Source: Pseudomarimonas arenosa (GTDB taxonomy: Bacteria > Pseudomonadota > Gammaproteobacteria > Xanthomonadales > Xanthomonadaceae). Taken from it: a DNA stretch of 33,624 nucleotides. Position 1 is the stretch's first letter, and every line of letters starts with the position of its first letter. The notes under the pieces were generated by a model that did not search any database, was not told where the DNA came from, and saw only the letters and a list, made by a program, of their open reading frames with translations. The position numbers and the translations under genes were made by a program. The stretch is from the NCBI RefSeq assembly GCF_014841215.1, contig NZ_JACYTR010000053.1, forward strand, positions 1 through 33,624, in the 5' to 3' direction. Shown piece by piece: positions 9,088 through 17,862 of this stretch.

Positions 9088-10290
9088 TCATCGAATAAGC
9101 GTGTTCATTTGGAAGATCGGCAACAGAATGGCCAGCACAATAAACAAGACCAGGCCGCCGACCAAGACGATCACCAGGGGGCCCAGGGCCGCGGTGGCGA
9201 CGCCGAGTGCCGTATCCAGGTCGCGCTCTTGCTGCGCGGCGGCTTCAGCCAGCATGTCATCAAGCCGGCCGCTTTTTTCGCCGCTCTGAATCAGTCGCAC
9301 TGCGATCACCGGAAATTGCTGACTGTCTGCCAGCGCGCGGCCAAAACTATGCCCCTCACGAACCTTGTGTGCGACCCGGCTCAAGGCTTCACGCAGGGGC
9401 AACAGCTGCAGCACCTGCGCCGCAATGCTCAGCGCTTCAAGCAGCGGCACCGCGCTGGCGGTGAGCAAGGACAAGGTGCGGGCAAAGCGGCTGGCATCGG
9501 AGGCGCGCAGCAAGGGGCCGAGAATCGGCACCCGCAACAGCCGTTGCTGGATACGCAGGCGCAGCGGCTCGCGGCGCCAGGCCAGCACGGCGGCCACCAA
9601 GGCCAACGCGGCCAGCAACAGCAACCAGCCTCCGAAGCTGGCGGCGGCATCCGATAGCGCAATCAGGACGCGGGTGGCCCAGGGCAAAGTCTGTCCCTGC
9701 TGCAGAAACACCTGGGTCACCTGCGGCACCACATAGATCAGCAAGGCGCTCACCACCGTCACCGCGACCACGCTGAGCAAGGCTGGATAGGTCAAGGCCA
9801 GCAGCACGCGCTGGCGCAGACTGGCACTGGCCTCGGCGTGATCGGCGAGGCGCCTTAACACCTGATCCAGCCGACCGGCGGCCTCGCCGGCGGCCACCGA
9901 GGCGCGGAACAGCGCGGGAAACAGGTTGCCCTGCTCGCCCAGTGCACTGGCCAGGGTTGCACCTTCCATCACCCGCGAACGCAGGGCCAGCACCATGCCC
10001 TGGGTGCTGCCCTCGTTGGCATCGGCCAGCGCCGACAAGGCCTCATCAATCGGCAAACCGCTGCCGACCAGCACCGCCAGCTGACGCGAAAAGGCTGCCA
10101 ACTGACCGGCCGGCATGCGTCGTCGCCAGGCCGAACCGGCACCGCCACCTTCGGCCACCGCCACCACTTCCAGCGGGTTGAGGCCGCGCTCGCGCAGCAC
10201 ACTGCGTGCCGCCCGCGGCGTATCGGCTTGCAGAACACCACGTTGATTACGGCCCTCGGCATCGAGAGCTAGAAAGGAAAAGGCCGGCAT
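9088..10290 (-). CDS. gspF: Type II secretion system inner membrane protein, GspF family
   Basis: The 400-residue protein has the two-fold T2SS-F domain architecture: cytoplasmic helical domains at about 70-190 and 275-385. Membrane segments lie around 162-186 and 205-230, and a C-terminal one (PLVIVLVGGLVLFIVLAILL) is followed by PIFQMN. The family motif G-E-(K/R)-S-G appears near residue 349. The C-terminal wording is typical of GspF rather than of the pilus homologue PilC, but the two are hard to tell apart. The frame is open to 10491; the ATG at 10290 begins the conserved MPAFSFLALDAEGR. No other secretion genes are adjacent, so it is either an orphan gspF or a displaced member of a gsp cluster. 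It is divergent from the NtrX-like regulator. Confidence 0.9.
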   Translation of the reverse strand: MPAFSFLALDAEGRNQRGVLQADTPRAARSVLRERGLNPLEVVAVAEGGGAGSAWRRRMPAGQLAAFSRQLAVLVGSGLPIDEALSALADANEGSTQGMVLALRSRVMEGATLASALGEQGNLFPALFRASVAAGEAAGRLDQVLRRLADHAEASASLRQRVLLALTYPALLSVVAVTVVSALLIYVVPQVTQVFLQQGQTLPWATRVLIALSDAAASFGGWLLLLAALALVAAVLAWRREPLRLRIQQRLLRVPILGPLLRASDASRFARTLSLLTASAVPLLEALSIAAQVLQLLPLREALSRVAHKVREGHSFGRALADSQQFPVIAVRLIQSGEKSGRLDDMLAEAAAQQERDLDTALGVATAALGPLVIVLVGGLVLFIVLAILLPIFQMNTLIR

Positions 10291-10386
10291 GGGCGCAAGT
10301 GTAAACGCTTGCCGCCCGCATGCGCCGCGCTTGCCGCGCAGGACATAGCGGCTCAGACTGTGGGCCCCCCAAGCTAGCTGATCAGC

Positions 10387-11775
10387 ATGCCCGCTGCCCA
10401 GATCCTGGTCGTCGATGACGAGCCGGACATTCGCGAACTGGTCAAGGACATCCTCGAAGACGAGGGTTACCGGGTGCGGACGGCCGAGCATGCCGCGGCG
10501 GCGCGGAAGGCGGTTGCCGAGCTGCGTCCCGACGCCATCCTGCTCGATATCTGGATGCCCGAGGTCGATGGCGTCAGCCTGTTGCGCGATTGGTCGGAAG
10601 GCAGCGGCCTACCCTGCCCGGTGCTGATGATGTCCGGCCACGGCACGGTGGAAACCGCGGTCGAGGCCACTCGCCTGGGTGCCTGGGACTTCATCGAAAA
10701 GCCGATCAGTCTGGCCAAGTTGCTGATCAGTCTGCAGCGCGCGCTGGAAGCCGGCGAACTGAAGAAGACCAATGCCGCACTGCGCCAGCAGATAGCCCCG
10801 GCCAATCCGCCGGTCGGCGAATCGCCGCCGATGCGCTCGTTGCGCGCCCAACTGCAGCGCATTGCCGGCCACGCTACGCCGGTACTGTTGCAGGGCGAGC
10901 CGGGCACCCGCAAGGAAGCGCTGGCGCGCTGGATCCATCAGCTAAGTCCGCGCCGCGACGCGCCCTTCGTCACCGTGGCGGCTGGCGCGGTGGCCGATGA
11001 ACAGGCCGCCGCCACCTTGTTCGGCCGCGAAAATGGCGATGACGTGGAGGCCGGCCTGCTGGAGCAGGCCCAGGGCGGTTCGCTGTTTCTCGATGATCTG
11101 GCCGCGCTCAGTCCGGAAATGCAGCTGCGACTGTCGGTGGCGATCGAACGCAAGCAGTGCCTGCGTGTCGGTGCCCGCACCGCCCTTCCGCTCGATGTGA
11201 GGGTGATTGCCGCCAGCGGCGATGATCTCGAGGCGGCACGCAATCAGGGCAAGCTGCGCGACGAGCTTTACTATCTGATCGCTGTGGTGCCGGTGCATGT
11301 GCCCTCTTTGCGCGAACGGCGCGAAGACATCCCGTTGCTGGTACAAGACTGGGTGGAGCGCCTGCATCAGCGCGATGGTCTGGCCAAGCGGCAATTTCCG
11401 CCGTCAACCCTGAAGCGCCTGGCCGAGCACGACTGGCCGGGCAATCTGCGCGAGCTGCACAACCTGGTGCAGCGCCTGCTGTTGCTCGGCGATGATGGCG
11501 AAGTGGCGGTCAGCGAGATCGATCACGCGCTCGGCGCCAGCAGTAGCAACGGCTCGGTCACCGGCGATGACGGCGCCAATATCAATATCGATTTCTCATT
11601 GCCGCTGCGTGAAGCCCGCGAGCAGTTCGAACGCGGCTACCTGCTGCACCAGCTTCACAATGCCGGCGGTAGCGTGGGCAAACTGGCCAAACTGGCAGGC
11701 ATGGAGCGCACTCATCTGTACCGCAAGCTCAAGGAATTGGGCGTCGACATTCGTGCCGGCAAGGAGGGGGGATAA
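10387..11775 (+). CDS. NtrX-like response regulator with degenerate sigma-54 AAA+ domain
   Basis: The order is receiver domain (about 4-120), AAA+ domain (about 142-370) and a C-terminal Fis-type helix-turn-helix (about 415-455). The receiver is intact: Asp10/Asp11, phospho-site Asp54, Lys105. The AAA+ domain looks inactive. Walker A reads GEPGTRKE (170-177), with Arg for the second invariant Gly. Walker B is LFLDD where FLDE is usual. The sigma-54 contact loop GAFTGA is missing (LFGRENGDDVEAG, 211-223), and the second arginine of the R-x-x-L-Y-Y-R finger is Leu298-Ile. It therefore should not activate sigma-54 by the standard route. NtrX genes next to trkA are a recurrent arrangement in proteobacteria, but no NtrY kinase is visible here. 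The start lacks a strong ribosome site. Confidence 0.88.
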   Translation: MPAAQILVVDDEPDIRELVKDILEDEGYRVRTAEHAAAARKAVAELRPDAILLDIWMPEVDGVSLLRDWSEGSGLPCPVLMMSGHGTVETAVEATRLGAWDFIEKPISLAKLLISLQRALEAGELKKTNAALRQQIAPANPPVGESPPMRSLRAQLQRIAGHATPVLLQGEPGTRKEALARWIHQLSPRRDAPFVTVAAGAVADEQAAATLFGRENGDDVEAGLLEQAQGGSLFLDDLAALSPEMQLRLSVAIERKQCLRVGARTALPLDVRVIAASGDDLEAARNQGKLRDELYYLIAVVPVHVPSLRERREDIPLLVQDWVERLHQRDGLAKRQFPPSTLKRLAEHDWPGNLRELHNLVQRLLLLGDDGEVAVSEIDHALGASSSNGSVTGDDGANINIDFSLPLREAREQFERGYLLHQLHNAGGSVGKLAKLAGMERTHLYRKLKELGVDIRAGKEGG

Positions 11776-11782
11776 TGAAGAG

Positions 11783-11948
11783 CCGGGATTCGGGATTCGA
11801 GATTCGGGATTCGTTAACAGCGGGTATTCGCGCTGTTTGGCGCGCGCCAATATACGAACGCCTCGTCGCTGCCGATGGATCATTGCGCACGGCCATCTCA
11901 GCGCACTCGGGTGACTGCCCATCCCGAGTCCCGAATCCCAAATCCCGG
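11783..11948. repeat. Inverted-arm tandem 7-mer element, copy 2
   Basis: The left arm 11783-11813 is made of 7-base units GGGATTC, GGGATTC, GAGATTC, GGGATTC. The right arm 11920-11948 is the inverted counterpart. Over 24 positions the arms pair with only three mismatches, so RNA or single-stranded DNA from this region could form a long hairpin with a loop of about 105 bases. It fills almost the whole 181-base gap between the NtrX-like gene and trkA. The 7-base period and layout match the element at 4576-4746, although the unit differs (GTGATTC there). Confidence 0.75.
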
Positions 11949-11956
11949 CCCTCAAC

Positions 11957-13333
11957 ATGAAAATCATCATTCTCGGTGCCGGCCAAGTCGGTTCGTCGGT
12001 GGCCGCTGCGCTGGCCAGCGAAAACAACGACATCACGGTGGTCGATACCGACAGCGCCAAGCTGAAGGATCTGGCCGAACGGATGGATATTCGCACCGTG
12101 CAGGGGCATGCCTCCCTGCCCAGCGTGCTGGGCCACGCCGGCGCCGAAGACGCCGACATGATCATCGCCGTGACCTCCAGCGACGAAGTCAATCTGATCG
12201 CCTGCGAGATCGCCGACATCGTTTACAAGACGCCGACCAAGATCGCCCGTCTGCGCGAGGCCGAGTACCTGCAGCATCCCGAGCTCACCGCCAAGACCCG
12301 CGCCGCGGTTGACGTGGCGATCAGCCCCGAGGCCCTGGTCTGCAATCATGTGCAGCGCCTGATCGAATACCCCGGCGCCCTGCAGGCGCTGGATTTTGCC
12401 GACGGCCGAGCGCAGCTGGTGGCCGTGCGCGCGGTACCGGGCGGCGCCCTGGTCGGCCACGAAATCCGCGAGCTGCGCTCGCACTTGCCCAGCCATGTCG
12501 ACGCCCGGGTGGCGGCGATCTTCCGCGCCGGCCTGCCGATCATTCCGGAGGCCAGCTCGCGCATCGAATCCGGCGACGAAGTGTTCTTCCTGGCCGATCG
12601 GCGCGACATCCATACTGTGATGAACGAACTGCGTCGAGCGGAACGTCCAGTTAAGAGGGTATTTATCGCTGGCGGCGGCAATATTGGCCGCAATCTGGCG
12701 CGGGCACTGGAAGGCCGCTTCAGCGTCAAGGTACTGGAGCGCTCTAAGGAGCGCGCCAAGCGCATCGCCGAGGACTTGCTGAAGTCGATCGTGCTGGTCG
12801 GCGACTGCGCCGACGAGGCCCTGTTGCGCGAGGAGAATATCGACCAGACCGATGTCTATTGCGCGCTGACCAATGACGACGAGGCCAATATCCTCTCGGC
12901 CATGCTGGCCAAACGGCTAGGCTGCCAGCGCGTGATCGCCTTGATCAACCGACCGGCCTACGCCGAATTGGTCGAGGGCGGCACCATCGATATCGCAGTC
13001 AGTCCGCAACAGGTGACCCTTAGCGCTCTGTTGACCTGGATCCGCCAGGGCACCATGGTGCGGGTGCACAGCCTGCGCCGCGGCATGGCCGAAGCGATCG
13101 AAGCGGTGGCCGTCGGTGATCGGCGCACCTCCAAGGTGATTGGTCGCTCACTGGAAGAGCTGCAGCTACCCGACGCCGCCACCATCGGCGGCATCGTCCG
13201 CGGTGACAAGCTGCTGATCGCGCACCACGACGTGGTGATCGAGCCGAACGACCACGTCATCGTGTTCCTGGTCGACAAGCGCCAGCTGCCCAAGGTCGAA
13301 GCCCTGTTCCGCACAGACGCCACCTGGATTTAA
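11957..13333 (+). CDS. trkA: Trk potassium uptake system NAD-binding regulator TrkA
   Basis: TrkA is the cytoplasmic ring protein that binds NAD(H)/ATP and gates the TrkH potassium channel. The 458-residue protein has the full doubled arrangement. An RCK-N domain opens with IILGAGQVG (residues 4-12) and the acidic end of the second strand VVDTD, and is followed by RCK-C. A second RCK-N begins with FIAGGGNIG (about 236-244) and VLERS, then a second RCK-C ends the protein. The length is standard for double-domain TrkA. It stands 17 bases before the first trkH and is presumably co-transcribed with both trkH genes. The 7-mer repeat element lies directly upstream, so any promoter is within or next to that repeat. 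Confidence 0.96.
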   Translation: MKIIILGAGQVGSSVAAALASENNDITVVDTDSAKLKDLAERMDIRTVQGHASLPSVLGHAGAEDADMIIAVTSSDEVNLIACEIADIVYKTPTKIARLREAEYLQHPELTAKTRAAVDVAISPEALVCNHVQRLIEYPGALQALDFADGRAQLVAVRAVPGGALVGHEIRELRSHLPSHVDARVAAIFRAGLPIIPEASSRIESGDEVFFLADRRDIHTVMNELRRAERPVKRVFIAGGGNIGRNLARALEGRFSVKVLERSKERAKRIAEDLLKSIVLVGDCADEALLREENIDQTDVYCALTNDDEANILSAMLAKRLGCQRVIALINRPAYAELVEGGTIDIAVSPQQVTLSALLTWIRQGTMVRVHSLRRGMAEAIEAVAVGDRRTSKVIGRSLEELQLPDAATIGGIVRGDKLLIAHHDVVIEPNDHVIVFLVDKRQLPKVEALFRTDATWI

Positions 13334-13350
13334 CTACCGAATCCACCTTT

Positions 13351-14799
13351 ATGCGGCTACGCGCCATACTGCGGGTTCTGGGGGTCATCGTTTGTCTGAC
13401 CTCGCTGACCAAGCTACCGTCGATTGTGCTCGCCCTGGCCCTGGACGAAGCCGTCTGGCAGGTGTTCCTGCATAGCTTCATCGCCAGCGCCCTGGCCGGC
13501 TTGTTGCTGTGGTGGCCGAATCGACAGGTTCGCTATGAGCTGCGCTTGCGCGATGGCTTTCTGGTGGTCTCGCTGACCTGGGTCCTGGCCTCGCTGGCCT
13601 CGGCGCTGCCGCTGATGTATGCGCCGCCGCACCTGAGTTTCACTCATGCGGTGTTTGAGGTGATGTCCGGCCTCACCACTACCGGTTCCACTGTGATCAG
13701 CGGGCTCGATCAGCTGCCGCGCTCGGTGCTGCTGTACCGGCAGGTGCTGCAGTTTCTCGGCGGCATGGGCATCGTGATTCTGGCGGTGGCGGTATTGCCG
13801 ATGCTGCGCATCGGCGGCACCCAGCTGTTCCGCGCCGAGACCACCGGCCCCTCACGCGACAACAAGCTGACCCCGCGGATCGCAGAAACGGCCAAGGCGC
13901 TGTGGCTGGTGTACGCCGGCCTGACCGTACTTTGTGGCCTGGCCTACTGGGTCTGCGGCATGGACCTGTTCGACGCCATCAGCCATGCCATGGCGACCAT
14001 TTCAACCGGCGGCTTCTCGACCCACGATGCCGCTTTCGAACACTGGAACAGCCCGTTGTTGGACAGCGTGGCGATTCTCTTCATGGTCTTGGGCGGGGTC
14101 AATTTCGCTTTGCACTTCCTGTGCTGGAAGCGCGCCTCGCTGACGCCGTATCGGCACGACTCCGAGTTGCGCGCCTTCCTGCGCATTCTGCTGTTCGCCG
14201 CGCTGCTCAGCGCCGCTGTACTGTGGCTGGCCGGCACCTACGATGGTGCCTGGGAGAGCCTGCGCAAGGGCAGCTTCATGATCGTCTCGGCCATGACCAC
14301 CACCGGCTTTACCGTCGGCAACTTCGACCAGTGGCCCGGCATTGCGCCCATGATCGTGATGATCGTTGCGGTGATTGGTGGCTGTTCCGGCTCCACCGTT
14401 GGCGGCCTGAAGGTGGCCCGCGTAGTGATGGTGATGCGCCAGGGCTGGCGCGAGCTGCGACAGCTGGTCCATCCACGCGGTCAATTCATGGTGAAGATGG
14501 GCGGTCAGCGGGTGTCGGGCAGCGTGGTACTGTCGGTCAGCGGCTTCATCACCCTGTGGATGGTCTGCTTCATGGTCTTGATGCTGGGCATGATCGGCGC
14601 CGGACTGGACCCGCTGTCGGCATTCGGCGGAGTGGTTGCCACCATGGCCAATCTGGGCCCAGGCATGGGACAAGTGACCTACACTTTCGGTCAGGTCAGC
14701 GATACTGCGGTCTGGCTCGGCACCTTGGGGATGCTGCTGGGACGACTCGAGGTGTTCTCATTGCTGGTACTGTTGACTCCGGACTTCTGGCGCGAATAG
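13351..14799 (+). CDS. trkH: Trk potassium uptake channel protein TrkH, first copy
   Basis: TrkH is the membrane potassium channel gated by TrkA. The 482-residue protein has the four membrane-pore-membrane repeats with filter-like loops: TTTGS (109-113), STGGF (218-222), TTTGF (316-320) and NLGPG (434-438). It also contains the typical FLGGMG-I-V-I-L-A-V-A-V-L-P stretch (136-150) and ends with FWRE. It lacks the N-terminal extension of its neighbour. The spacing to trkA is 17 bases and to the second trkH 30 bases, so a single operon is likely. No strong ribosome site precedes the ATG. Confidence 0.95.
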   Translation: MRLRAILRVLGVIVCLTSLTKLPSIVLALALDEAVWQVFLHSFIASALAGLLLWWPNRQVRYELRLRDGFLVVSLTWVLASLASALPLMYAPPHLSFTHAVFEVMSGLTTTGSTVISGLDQLPRSVLLYRQVLQFLGGMGIVILAVAVLPMLRIGGTQLFRAETTGPSRDNKLTPRIAETAKALWLVYAGLTVLCGLAYWVCGMDLFDAISHAMATISTGGFSTHDAAFEHWNSPLLDSVAILFMVLGGVNFALHFLCWKRASLTPYRHDSELRAFLRILLFAALLSAAVLWLAGTYDGAWESLRKGSFMIVSAMTTTGFTVGNFDQWPGIAPMIVMIVAVIGGCSGSTVGGLKVARVVMVMRQGWRELRQLVHPRGQFMVKMGGQRVSGSVVLSVSGFITLWMVCFMVLMLGMIGAGLDPLSAFGGVVATMANLGPGMGQVTYTFGQVSDTAVWLGTLGMLLGRLEVFSLLVLLTPDFWRE

Positions 14800-14829
14800 C
14801 AAACACGGCCGGCCGCGCGAGAGGAGCGC

Positions 14830-16362
14830 ATGGAAAATACACAAAGTTCCAGCGAAGTCCTTGGCCTGCAGGACGATCAGCCGGCCGGCGAACGGATCTT
14901 CAGCAGTGGGCCGCAGCGCCTGCGGGCCATGATGCGGGTGCTTGGCGTAATCGTCGGCCTGTCGTCGCTGACCAAGTTGCCGTCGATGCTGCTCGGCGCG
15001 TTCGATGACGACGGCACCCACCACGCGTTTTTCTCCAGCTTCGCGCTCAGCTTCACCATAGGCATTGCACTGTGGTGGCCAAATCGACGAGGTCGCTATC
15101 AGCTGCGTCTGCGCGATGGCTTTCTGGTTGTCACCCTGACCTGGGTCGCGGCCAGCCTGGTCTCTGCCGTACCCTTCATGTATGCGCCACCACACCTCAG
15201 CTTCACCCAGGCGGTGTTCGAGGCAACTTCAGGGCTGACCACCACCGGCGCCACCATCATTGTCGGCCTGGATGCTCTGCCACGCAGCGTGCTGTTGTAT
15301 CGGCAGGTGCTGCAGTTCCTGGGCGGCATCGGCATCGTGGTGCTGGCCGTGGCCATCCTGCCGATGCTGAAGATCGGTGGCACACAACTGTTCCGCGCCG
15401 AGTCCTCGGGCATGAGTCGCGACAACAAGCTCACTCCACGCATCGCCGAAACCGCGCGCGCCCTGTGGTGGGTATATGTCGGTCTGACCGCGTTGTGCGC
15501 CGCCGCCTATTGGATCGGCGGCATGAGCCTGTTCGACGCCATCTGCCACGCTCTGACCACGGTGTCCACCGCCGGCTTCTCGACCCACGATGCATCGTTC
15601 GCCTACTGGAACAGCCCGCTACTGGATTCGATCTGCATCGTCTTCATGCTGCTCGGCAGCATGAACTTCGCCCTGCATTTCATCGCCTGGCGGCATGCCT
15701 CGATCCAGGCCTACTTCAACGACTCCGAACTGCGCGCCTTCCTGCGTATCGTGTTGGCCGCCACCTTGCTGATCACCCTGATTGTCTGGGCGCAGCAACA
15801 CTTCCATCATCCGGCCGAAGCGTTCCGTCGCGCCGCCTTCCAGACCGTGGCCAATCTCACCACCACCGGTTACGCCACCGACAGTTTTTCGCTGTGGCCC
15901 GGCCCGGCGCCCTTGCTGCTGGTGCTGCTGGCCTTTATCGGCGGCTGCTCGGGCTCAACCGCCGGCGGGCTCAAGGTGGCGCGGGTGCTGATGGTGTTGC
16001 GCCAGGGCCTGCGCGAAGTACGGCAGTTGATTCACCCGAAGGGCACCTTCCTGGTCAAGCTCAACGGCCGCCAGGTGTCCGATGCCCTGGTGCTGTCAGT
16101 CAGCGGCTTTATCACCCTGTGGGTGACCTGCTTTGTGCTGTTGATGCTCGGCTTCAACGCTGCCGGCCTGGATCTTGGCAGTGCCTTCGGCGCCACCGCC
16201 GCCACCATCACCAATCTCGGCCCCGGTCTCGGCGCGGTGGCCAATCATTTCGCCGACGTCGGCACGGTGGCCGTCTGGATGGGCACGCTCGGCATGCTGC
16301 TCGGTCGGCTTGAGGTGTTCAGCATCCTGGTCCTGCTGTCGCCGATGTTCTGGCGCGAGTAG
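14830..16362 (+). CDS. trkH: Trk potassium uptake channel protein TrkH, second tandem copy
   Basis: This 510-residue protein is a close paralogue of the preceding gene, alignable almost end to end without gaps after its longer polar N-terminus (residues 1-30). The same four filter-like loops (TTTGA, STAGF, TTTGY, NLGPG) and the terminal FWRE are present. The second loop has Ala instead of the first Gly (STAGF versus STGGF), a position next to the conductive glycine, so affinity or conductance may differ between copies. GAGAGGAG lies upstream of the ATG. Its last 267 bases are overlapped on the opposite strand by the tail of the PH-domain gene. Confidence 0.95.
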   Translation: MENTQSSSEVLGLQDDQPAGERIFSSGPQRLRAMMRVLGVIVGLSSLTKLPSMLLGAFDDDGTHHAFFSSFALSFTIGIALWWPNRRGRYQLRLRDGFLVVTLTWVAASLVSAVPFMYAPPHLSFTQAVFEATSGLTTTGATIIVGLDALPRSVLLYRQVLQFLGGIGIVVLAVAILPMLKIGGTQLFRAESSGMSRDNKLTPRIAETARALWWVYVGLTALCAAAYWIGGMSLFDAICHALTTVSTAGFSTHDASFAYWNSPLLDSICIVFMLLGSMNFALHFIAWRHASIQAYFNDSELRAFLRIVLAATLLITLIVWAQQHFHHPAEAFRRAAFQTVANLTTTGYATDSFSLWPGPAPLLLVLLAFIGGCSGSTAGGLKVARVLMVLRQGLREVRQLIHPKGTFLVKLNGRQVSDALVLSVSGFITLWVTCFVLLMLGFNAAGLDLGSAFGATAATITNLGPGLGAVANHFADVGTVAVWMGTLGMLLGRLEVFSILVLLSPMFWRE

Positions 16363-17862
16363 GGCGTTGCGCCGGGCGCGCATTGCCGCCGCCAGCCGAT
16401 CGGCCAGCGCACGGGCATCCTCTGCCGCCAGCGACCTTAACAGCATGATGCCGCGCCACTGACTGGCGCCAGCGGTATCGATGGCGACATTGATCATACC
16501 GGCGCGGCGATCGAGCGGGGACTGCCGCAGGCTTATCGACTGAATGCGATCGACCTCGACCAGCTCCACTGTTTCCGACAGACCGCCGCGACGCCACAGC
16601 AAACGCTCGCCGTCAAAGGCGAAGCGCGCATTTACCGCTGAGCGCCAGCTCAGAAATGCCGGCAGCAGCAACAACAGGCCCAATGGCAGCACATCACTGC
16701 CGAGATTGAGCAAGGCGATCAGCCAGACAAACGCCGGCCAGAAACAGTCGGCGATCAGCCAGCGACGCCAGGCGCGCGGATGAATCGGTCGCCAGTCAGC
16801 GGCCTGCAGTGCCTGCCCCAAACCCCATTCACTCAACAATTCGTTCAGCTGACCGGCGCGGGCGATTGGTACCACCACGCCACGACCGGCAGAGTCCTCC
16901 TCCCGCTGGCCGCGCCCGGCGGTTTCCACGCTGGCGCTGCTGCGGCCGAGCAGACGCAGCAGCCAGGGAGTCTCGACCACCCAGCGCTGCACCTTGCTCA
17001 ACGGAATCTGCTGGCGGTAACGGGTCAGCAAGCCCGCTTCCAGCGCCAATTGGCGGCCCTGATCATGCAGACGAAAGTCGTAGTAACGCAGCAGCACCAC
17101 GACCGTACCGACCAATCGCAGCGCAGCCACGAACAGCAGGACCAGCAGCAGCAGCACCGCGCTCAGCGCCAGGCTGTCATGCCACTGACTGGCCCAGGCA
17201 TAAACCGCTTGGAAACCCTGCTTGATACCGCTGAATAGCGCACCATCATCGATCTGCCAGCCGATACCAAAGGCCGCGCCCACCACCACCCAGCCGTGGT
17301 TGCGCGTCAGACCCAAACGCAGCAGTTCGGCAATCGGCAACTGCAGCCGAACCGACTGCTCAGAATGTGCACTCGAACTATCGACCTGTGCCTGCTCGCC
17401 AGCGCCGGCGCGGATGCGCGCCTCAATCGAGCGTGCTTCGTCCAGCGCCAGCACATTCATCACCGCCTCGCTTTCATCGCCACCGGTGGCCGACTCCAGA
17501 CGCAACTGGGCCACGCCAAAGGCACGGTGCAGCAGATTCTGCCGCAACTCGACGTGCTGGATGCGCTTGAATGGCAGATGACGGACATTGCGTGCCAGCA
17601 GGCCGCTGCGAATCACCAGCTCGCGCGAGTCGATGCGGAAACGATAGGTGAAGTAGCGGTACACCGCTGAAACGGTCAGCACCACGGTGGCGACGGCAGC
17701 AGCGTACTCCTGCCAGTCGCCACCGCGACCGAAGAGCCAAAGCAAGAGCAGCGGCAGCACAAAACTCTTCAGCTGTTCGATCAGCACGAACAACCAGGAC
17801 CAGGGATGCAGCCGTCGCTCGGCCTCCGAAGCCGGCACAACCTTGCTCTCAGAGTCGCTCAT
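16096..17862 (-). CDS. PH-domain membrane protein, YdbT-like, with antisense-derived tail
   Basis: The protein contains the three repeated bacterial PH (bPH2/DUF304) domains and paired membrane helices of the YdbT family. PH-type motifs are F-R-I-D-S-R-E-L-V-I-R-S-G-L-L near residue 79 and a similar L-E-A-G-L-L-T-R-Y-R-Q-Q-I-P-L-S stretch near 278. The function of the family is not firmly known; membrane-lipid or envelope stress roles have been suggested. The start at 17862 is favoured by GGAAGG five bases upstream. Residues from about 501 to 588 are encoded antisense to the 3' end of trkH and are low-complexity (His, Glu, Gly, Ala rich). The family normally ends near residue 500, so the usual stop has probably been lost. 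It overlaps the upstream PH gene by 14 bases. Confidence 0.85.
   Translation of the reverse strand: MSDSESKVVPASEAERRLHPWSWLFVLIEQLKSFVLPLLLLWLFGRGGDWQEYAAAVATVVLTVSAVYRYFTYRFRIDSRELVIRSGLLARNVRHLPFKRIQHVELRQNLLHRAFGVAQLRLESATGGDESEAVMNVLALDEARSIEARIRAGAGEQAQVDSSSAHSEQSVRLQLPIAELLRLGLTRNHGWVVVGAAFGIGWQIDDGALFSGIKQGFQAVYAWASQWHDSLALSAVLLLLVLLFVAALRLVGTVVVLLRYYDFRLHDQGRQLALEAGLLTRYRQQIPLSKVQRWVVETPWLLRLLGRSSASVETAGRGQREEDSAGRGVVVPIARAGQLNELLSEWGLGQALQAADWRPIHPRAWRRWLIADCFWPAFVWLIALLNLGSDVLPLGLLLLLPAFLSWRSAVNARFAFDGERLLWRRGGLSETVELVEVDRIQSISLRQSPLDRRAGMINVAIDTAGASQWRGIMLLRSLAAEDARALADRLAAAMRARRNALLAPEHRRQQDQDAEHLKPTEQHAERAHPDGHRADVGEMIGHRAETGAEIGDGGGGGAEGTAKIQAGSVEAEHQQHKAGHPQGDKAAD

Noticed and set aside
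9088-10290. PilC (type IV pilus) as the identity of the GspF-family gene
   Set aside because: The two families are close, but the C-terminal wording fits GspF better and no pil genes are nearby; kept as a lower-probability alternative.
10292-10315. Dyad GCAAG-N8-CTTGC between gspF and the NtrX-like gene as an operator
   Set aside because: The arms are only five perfect bases long plus a few weak matches; in GC-rich DNA this is expected by chance and no known operator matches.
11783-11948. The repeated GGGATTC units as a CRISPR array
   Set aside because: Units are 7 bases in tandem with no spacers, arranged as two inverted arms, and no cas genes are present.
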